Position numbers and translations under genes: made by a program
Origin: JBQCDV01 sp051960855
GTDB taxonomy: Bacteria; Actinomycetota; Actinomycetes; JAJZTN01
Assembly: GCA_051960855.1 (NCBI GenBank)
Contig: JBQCDV010000126.1
Span: 1 to 17,147 of the forward strand
Direction: 5' to 3'
DNA length: 17,147 bases
Notes under the pieces: model-generated
The model's input: the letters and a program-made list of their open reading frames with translations, nothing else
Database searches by the model: none
What the model was told of the DNA's origin: nothing
In this document: one piece after another, positions 12,615 to 17,147 of the stretch
Layout: the number at the start of each line of letters is the position of its first letter
Numbering within the stretch: the first letter of the stretch is position 1

Positions 12615-13748
12615 ATGGCCGACTCCACGTCCTCGCGCGCTCTCGGCGCGCTGACCTCGCCCCGCACGCTCGGAGCCCTCAGCCTCGCCCTGGGGCTGCC
12701 CCAGGTGATCGCGCCCCGCGCGGTGGCCGAACGCCTCGGCGTCATCGGCGGTCTGAACGACGCTGGCGTCACTGGCGGCGTCAAGCAGGCTGCGACCACG
12801 AGGGGGGTGGGCGTGCGAGAGCTGCTCGCCGGCGGCCTGCTGCTCGCCCGGCCCACGGCCCTGGGACTGTGGGGCAGGGTCGCGGGCGACGCCATGGACG
12901 TCACGATGCTCAGCAGGGCGTTGCGACGGCAGGGGTCGTCCTCCCTGCTGACCACGGGACGCGGCGGTCACGTCGACCCGCGGACGGTGGGCGCCCTTGC
13001 CGCCGTGCTGGGGATCGCCGCCCTCGACGTCGCGGCGGCGCTGCGCCGTTCGACGGGTCGTGGCTCCGGTGGAGGACGCAGAGCCCTCGTGGTCACCGGG
13101 ACGACCACCATCGCCAAGCCCGCCGGTGACGTGTATGCCGCGTGGCGGCGCTTCGAGCGGCTGCCGGAGTTCCTCGCCCACCTCGATCGTGTCGACGTGT
13201 CCGACGCTCGTCACAGCCACTGGGTCGCGGAGGCGCCGTTCGGCCGCCCCGTCGAGTGGGATGCGGAGGTCACCGAGGACCAGCCGGGGGAGCGGATCTC
13301 GTGGCAGTCGCTGCCCGGCGCCGACGTACCGAACTCGGGGACCGTGTCGTTCCGACCGGCACCCAGTGACGAGCACCGCGACCAGGGCACCGAGATCACC
13401 GTGACGCTGCGATACGAGCCGCCGGCTGGCCGGCTCGGGGCGGCTGTCGCCCGCTACTTCGGCCAGGAGCCCAACCAGTCGCTCGACGACGACCTTCGGA
13501 GGTTCAAGCAGGTGCTCGAGACCGGCGAGGTGATGCGCAGCGACGGGGCGCCCTGGGGGAAGCTCGCGCGGCACGAGTTCCCGCAGCGGCCGGCGCAGCC
13601 GCTTCCCCAGGACGAGCTGCAGCGGCTGCGGGACGCCGGGCACCTGCGGGTCCGGGGCACAGCTGGTGACGCAGCCGCCCCAGACGACCACCGGGGCAAC
13701 CGCGCCCACTCCGACGACGCGCAGACCCACCAGGAGGTGTCGCAGTGA
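12615..13748 (+). CDS. Membrane-anchored SRPBCC (cyclase/dehydrase-type) protein
   Basis: A 377-residue two-part protein. Residues 17-145 contain three to four Ala/Leu/Gly-rich hydrophobic stretches (17-34, about 63-80, 83-101, 124-143), including the recognisable RGVGVRELLAGGLLLARPTALGLWGRVAGDAMD. Residues 158-305 form a SRPBCC hydrophobic-ligand domain: TTTIAKPAGDVYAAWRRFERLPEFLAHLDRVDV, then WDAEVTEDQPGERISWQSLPGADVPNSGTVSF and TLRYEPPAGRLGAAVARYFGQEP. The tail is polar and probably disordered. The ligand is unknown and no catalysis is claimed. AGGGGG precedes the ATG. The TGA overlaps the GTG of the alcohol dehydrogenase gene (GTGA), so the two are coupled. This pairing recurs in actinobacteria as I recall it. 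Confidence 0.88.
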   Translation: MADSTSSRALGALTSPRTLGALSLALGLPQVIAPRAVAERLGVIGGLNDAGVTGGVKQAATTRGVGVRELLAGGLLLARPTALGLWGRVAGDAMDVTMLSRALRRQGSSSLLTTGRGGHVDPRTVGALAAVLGIAALDVAAALRRSTGRGSGGGRRALVVTGTTTIAKPAGDVYAAWRRFERLPEFLAHLDRVDVSDARHSHWVAEAPFGRPVEWDAEVTEDQPGERISWQSLPGADVPNSGTVSFRPAPSDEHRDQGTEITVTLRYEPPAGRLGAAVARYFGQEPNQSLDDDLRRFKQVLETGEVMRSDGAPWGKLARHEFPQRPAQPLPQDELQRLRDAGHLRVRGTAGDAAAPDDHRGNRAHSDDAQTHQEVSQ

Positions 13749-14923
13749 AGGCGCTGTGCTGGATCGACCGCAACAAGGTCGGCATCGACGAGGTCCCGGA
13801 CCCCTCGATCCTGTCCTCCCGTGACGCCATCGTGAAGGTCACCTCCGCGGCGATCTGCGGCTCCGACCTGCACCTGCTCGACGGCTACGTGCCGACGATG
13901 CAGAAGGGGGACGTGCTGGGACACGAGTTCATGGGTGAGGTCGTCGAGGTCGGACCGGGTGTGCGCCCCGACCGGGTGCGGGTGGGGGACCGCGTCGTCG
14001 TGCCGTTCCCCATCGCCTGCGGCAGCTGCAACGCCTGCAAGGCCGAGCTGTACTCCTGCTGCGAGAACAGCAACCCCAATGCGGGCATCGCCGATAAGCT
14101 CTTCGGTCACCCCCTCGGCGGCATCTTCGGCTACTCCCACCTCACCGGGGGCTTTGCCGGCGGCCAGGCGGAGTACGTGCGGGTGCCCTTCGCCGACGTC
14201 GGCCCGATGAAGATCGAGTCCGACCTGACCGACGAGCAGGTCCTTTTCCTGACCGACATCCTGCCGACCGGCTTCATGGGCGCCGACATGTGCGACATCC
14301 AGCCCAGCGACATCGTCGCCGTCTGGGGCGCGGGCCCCGTGGGTCAGTTCGCGATGGACAGCGCGCGGGTGCTGGGAGCGAAGCAGGTCATCGCGATCGA
14401 CAAGGAGCCCTACCGCCTGGCCATGGCCGCTTCGCAGGGCTACACGACCATCAACTTCGAGGACATCGACGTCCGCTCGGCGCTGCTCGAGCTGACCGGC
14501 GGCCGTGGCCCCGACAAGTGCATCGACGCCGTCGGGCTGGAGTCGGTGCACGGTGCACCGCACATCTACCTGTATGACCGGGTCAAGCAGGCTGTCCGGT
14601 CCGAGACCGGGCGCCCGTTTGCCCTCCGGCAGGCCATCACCAGCTGCCGCAGCGGCGGAGTCGTCAGCGTGATCGGTGTCTACGGCGGGATGATCGACAA
14701 GTTCCCGGTGGGGTCGTGGATGAACAGGTCTCTGATCCTGCGCACCGGCCAGTGCCACGTGCAGCGGTACCTGCAGCCGCTGCTGGAGCGCATCGAGAAG
14801 GGCGAGCTCGACCCGACGCGCGTCATCACCCACCGGATGCCGCTCGCCGAGGCTCCCCACGGCTACGAGATCTTCAAGCACAAGCGGGATAACTGCGAGA
14901 AGGTCGTGCTCAGCGCCGCCTGA
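13745..14923 (+). CDS. Zinc-dependent alcohol dehydrogenase (formaldehyde dehydrogenase-like MDR)
   Basis: A 392-residue medium-chain dehydrogenase that should oxidise an alcohol or aldehyde adduct with NAD. Catalytic zinc ligands include Cys38 (ICGSD) and His60-Glu61 (GHEFMGEV). The structural zinc site uses Cys92, Cys95, Cys98 and Cys105 or Cys106. The Rossmann motif is VWGAGPVGQ at 193-201, and Asp219 at the end of the second strand suggests NAD over NADP. The long segment 107-150 between the structural zinc site and the cofactor domain, and the CIDAVGLES motif, place it in the FDH-like subgroup (glutathione-independent type). The substrate is not known. A strong AGGAGGTG lies six bases before the GTG, and the start overlaps the SRPBCC stop. 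Confidence 0.93.
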   Translation: MKALCWIDRNKVGIDEVPDPSILSSRDAIVKVTSAAICGSDLHLLDGYVPTMQKGDVLGHEFMGEVVEVGPGVRPDRVRVGDRVVVPFPIACGSCNACKAELYSCCENSNPNAGIADKLFGHPLGGIFGYSHLTGGFAGGQAEYVRVPFADVGPMKIESDLTDEQVLFLTDILPTGFMGADMCDIQPSDIVAVWGAGPVGQFAMDSARVLGAKQVIAIDKEPYRLAMAASQGYTTINFEDIDVRSALLELTGGRGPDKCIDAVGLESVHGAPHIYLYDRVKQAVRSETGRPFALRQAITSCRSGGVVSVIGVYGGMIDKFPVGSWMNRSLILRTGQCHVQRYLQPLLERIEKGELDPTRVITHRMPLAEAPHGYEIFKHKRDNCEKVVLSAA

Positions 14924-14950
14924 CGCCTCTCGGTCCCGGCCCAGCGAGCC

Positions 14951-15100
14951 AGCCCGAACGGCGCCGTTCCCGCGACTCCCAGCCCGTACGGCGCCGTTCC
15001 CGCGACTCCCAGCCCGAACGGCGCCGTTCCCGCGACTCAGAGCCCGAACGGCGCCGTTCCCGCGACTCACACCCCGAACGGCGCCGTTCCCGCCACCTCG
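14951..15100. repeat. Five-copy 30-bp tandem repeat with 14-bp palindromic cores
   Basis: Copies begin at 14951, 14981, 15011, 15041 and 15071. Each contains GAACGGCGCCGTTC, a perfect palindrome, except copy 2 which has one change (GTAC at the left end). Between the cores lies a conserved CCCGCGACTC-type spacer that diverges in the last copy. The array fills the gap between the convergent dehydrogenase and GGDEF-EAL genes, and its last copy encodes the final residues of the latter. There are no unique spacers, so it is not CRISPR. Confidence 0.97.
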
Positions 15101-17147
15101 CGTGCCCCTGGTGCCGGCGGCCGTGGAACCGCCCTCGGCCTCCCGGGCGAGGCGGCCAGCAGGGCCGCAACCTCCTCCGCGGGCAGCGGCCGGCTGAAGA
15201 GGTAGCCCTGCATCGTGTCGACGCCCAGCCGCTGCAGCACTGCGGCGGTGTCGGCGTCCTCGACGCCCTCGGCGACGCACCGCAGGCGCAGCGTGTGCGC
15301 CATCGAGACGAGGTTCTCGACGATCGCCTGCTGTCGGGGCTCGTGGGCCAGGGGTCCGATGAACGACCGGTCGATCTTCAGCTCGTCGAGCGGGAAGTCC
15401 AGCAGGTAGGCGAGTGAGGTGTAGCCGGCGCCGAAGTCGTCCAGGGCCACCCGCACCCCCATGGCGCGGATCTCCTCGAGGACCCGGCGAGACCGTTCGG
15501 GCTCCGCGACCACTGCCGTCTCCGTGATCTCGACGACGAGGTCCGATGGCGGCGTGAAGTGGCGGGCCAGCGAGCTCGCCACCAGGTCAGGGAGTGACTC
15601 GTCGAGCGAGCGAGCGGACACATTCACCGCGAGGCGCACCGGCAGCCCTTGCGCGCGCCAGCCGTCAGCCGTCTCGAGGGCGTGCTCCAGCACCCACTGC
15701 GTGAGCGGTCGCACCAGCGTCGTTCGCTCCGCGGCAGGCAGGAAGGCCGCCGGCGGGAGCAGACCCTGGGTGGGGTGCGCCCACCGGACGAGGGCTTCCA
15801 GACAGCCGATGCGCCCGTCGGTGTCGACCTGCGGCTGCCAGTGCAGCCGCAGCTCGTCGTTGTCGATTGCGGGCGCGAGGTCGCGCAGGACCGAGACCGT
15901 CCCGTGGTGAGCCTGGGTGCGGTCTGAGTCGTAGACCCTGGTGTGGGACGAGGTCGTCTTCGCCTCGTACATCGCGACGTCGGCACACCGCAGCAGGTCG
16001 CTGAGCGTGTGGCCGTGGTCGGGGGAGACCGCGATGCCGATGCTGGTCTCGACCAGGACGCTCGCCCCGTGAGCGGGGAGGGGCTGGCCGAGGGCCGCGT
16101 GGATGCGGGCGGCGATCTCGTCCGCTCTCCCGGGCGTACACGGCGCTGCCAGTACCGCGAACTCGTCACCGCCCAGCCGGACGATGACGATCTCGGTGTC
16201 GTCACCAAGGTGGTAGCGGTCGTCTGTCTTCCGTCCGGAGGCGAAGGCGGGCGGCGGCTGCCACTGGGCCGAAGGCGTCGTGGTGTCGTTCACGGCGTTC
16301 CCCGGGACGGTCGGGTCGCTCGCCGGGACGTCACCGATGCTCCCCAGGCGCTGGGCGACGGCGGTCAGTACTTCGTCGCCGGCCTCGTGGCCGAGGCTGT
16401 CGTTGATCTCCTTGAAGCCATCGAGGTCGAGCAGCAGGAGAGCCGCGCGACGATCAGGGCCAAGCGCGTCCTCGGCTGATTCGGCCAGCAGCAGCCGGTT
16501 CCCGAGGCCGGTGAGGGGGTCATGCAGAGCCTCCCACTCCCGACGCATCGTCCGACGCCGCACGACCAGCAGGGCGGCGCCGAGCAGCACGACCAGCCCG
16601 ACGGCGACGCCGCGCAGCACAGAGGAGGTGTGCTGCAGCTGCACGGCCGCAGCCGAGGGATCGACGACCACCTCGACGAGCAGCTTGGGGGGCTTCCCCG
16701 CAGAAGCAGCGGCCGCGTCGCCTTGGACCACATATGGCAGGAACACCCTCACCTCGCCGCTACCGGTCAGGCTGCCGGAGGTCTCGGTCCATGAGCCGCC
16801 GCGCAGCAGCAGCTCGCGAATGCCCTCGTCGAGCATCCGCGACGCCTGGGGCCGGGTGGCATCGCTGAAGAGAACTTTGCCGTGCTGATCCCACACCAGC
16901 AGGCCCTTGATCTCCCGGCGCTCCTGCAGCAGTTCGACGTCACGGGCCATCGCCTGGAGCTCTTCGTTGGTCACCCACGACGCCGTCAGGCTGGAGCCGT
17001 CGATGCGGCGTTCCACAACAAGCGAGGCCACGAGGCGACCGGTGGTGACGAGCTCGGAGACGGCACGCCCCGTGAGGTTGGCCTGGTAGCTCCGCACTCC
17101 GAGCGCCAGCGTGCTGACGAGGGCGATCAGCATTGCGGCGAGCGCAG
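15067..17147 (-). CDS. Membrane GGDEF-EAL cyclic-di-GMP enzyme (5' end outside window)
   Basis: A bifunctional cyclic-di-GMP synthase/phosphodiesterase candidate. The open frame continues past the ATG at 17133 to the edge (ALAAM...), inside a hydrophobic segment, so the true start is probably beyond the window. In numbering from 17133, a truncated membrane helix (1-13) is followed by an extracytoplasmic sensor region (about 17-170), a second helix (174-192), a GGDEF domain from DPLTGLGNR (205-213) with intact GGDEF at 321-325, and an EAL domain with EALVRW (446-451), NVSARS (Asn504), EITET, DDFGAGYTSL (565-574), LKIDRSF (Lys586), AEGVED and MQGYLFSRP. All EAL metal residues are present. No RxxD inhibitory site precedes GGDEF. 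An unusual insert occupies about 265-310. The last residues, GTAPFGV, come from the 30-bp repeat array. Confidence 0.95.
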   Translation of the reverse strand, partial: ALAAMLIALVSTLALGVRSYQANLTGRAVSELVTTGRLVASLVVERRIDGSSLTASWVTNEELQAMARDVELLQERREIKGLLVWDQHGKVLFSDATRPQASRMLDEGIRELLLRGGSWTETSGSLTGSGEVRVFLPYVVQGDAAAASAGKPPKLLVEVVVDPSAAAVQLQHTSSVLRGVAVGLVVLLGAALLVVRRRTMRREWEALHDPLTGLGNRLLLAESAEDALGPDRRAALLLLDLDGFKEINDSLGHEAGDEVLTAVAQRLGSIGDVPASDPTVPGNAVNDTTTPSAQWQPPPAFASGRKTDDRYHLGDDTEIVIVRLGGDEFAVLAAPCTPGRADEIAARIHAALGQPLPAHGASVLVETSIGIAVSPDHGHTLSDLLRCADVAMYEAKTTSSHTRVYDSDRTQAHHGTVSVLRDLAPAIDNDELRLHWQPQVDTDGRIGCLEALVRWAHPTQGLLPPAAFLPAAERTTLVRPLTQWVLEHALETADGWRAQGLPVRLAVNVSARSLDESLPDLVASSLARHFTPPSDLVVEITETAVVAEPERSRRVLEEIRAMGVRVALDDFGAGYTSLAYLLDFPLDELKIDRSFIGPLAHEPRQQAIVENLVSMAHTLRLRCVAEGVEDADTAAVLQRLGVDTMQGYLFSRPLPAEEVAALLAASPGRPRAVPRPPAPGAREVAGTAPFGV

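Noticed and set aside
10285..12654. 789-residue plus-strand open frame opposite the S9 peptidase
   Set aside because: The opposite strand encodes a complete peptidase with catalytic triad; this frame shows only repetitive Arg/Gly/Ala/Val composition.
14951..15100. CRISPR array
   Set aside because: The 30-bp units are contiguous with no unique spacers, and no cas genes are present.
13454..15280. 608-residue minus-strand frame containing repeated GNGAVR peptides
   Set aside because: It lies opposite the dehydrogenase. The peptide repeats merely translate the 30-bp array in another frame.

Overview
This is a very GC-rich window with dense coding, GTG starts and several -10-only (TANNNT) promoter-like elements, as expected for an actinobacterium. 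The gene content (tRNA-Ser, small SRP RNA, dnaX, recR, a DUF5063 gene, lysC, asd) suggests a member of the Actinomycetia, possibly near Intrasporangiaceae/Micrococcales. That placement is inferred from recalled protein and synteny style; no search was run. There is no sign of a phage, an IS element, a CRISPR array or a plasmid.

Layout. Positions 1-2418, minus strand, hold a three-gene envelope/stress unit read right to left: a membrane-anchored LytR_C-domain protein, an ECF-type sigma factor, and a single-pass membrane protein that overlaps the sigma gene by ATGA, is a candidate anti-sigma regulator, and runs off the left edge. Positions 2546-2870 hold a tRNA-Ser(GGA) gene on the minus strand with a long hairpin behind it, and divergently the small SRP RNA. 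Positions 2949-9516, plus strand, hold a housekeeping run: dnaX (DNA polymerase III tau/gamma), recR, a DUF5063 protein, lysC with an internal beta-subunit start, asd overlapping lysC by ATGA, and a small two-helix membrane protein. Positions 9521-12483, minus strand, hold an S9 prolyl-oligopeptidase-type peptidase followed by an SGNH-hydrolase lipoprotein. Positions 12615-14923, plus strand, hold a coupled pair: a membrane-anchored SRPBCC protein and a zinc-dependent alcohol dehydrogenase. Positions 15067 to the right edge, minus strand, hold a GGDEF-EAL cyclic-di-GMP enzyme whose N-terminus lies outside the window.

How the genes work together. dnaX and recR serve replication and recombinational repair. 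lysC and asd carry out the first two steps from aspartate toward lysine, threonine, methionine and diaminopimelate. The LytR_C/sigma/membrane-protein unit looks like a cell-envelope signalling cassette. The SRPBCC/alcohol dehydrogenase pair is translationally coupled and is probably a redox or detoxification pair.

Most unusual items. (1) Five 30-bp tandem repeats, each built around a 14-bp palindrome, lie between the convergent alcohol dehydrogenase and GGDEF-EAL genes and enter the 3' end of the latter. (2) The lysC leader has two mutually exclusive hairpins inside a Thr-containing 38-codon ORF. (3) Two perfect inverted repeats sit at the start of the sigma gene. (4) The signal peptide of the SGNH lipoprotein is encoded by tandem DNA repeats. 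(5) About 45 residues are inserted just before the GGDEF motif. (6) No ybaB/ebfC gene lies between dnaX and recR. I see no clearly new multi-gene system; the repeat array and the lysC leader are the best leads.
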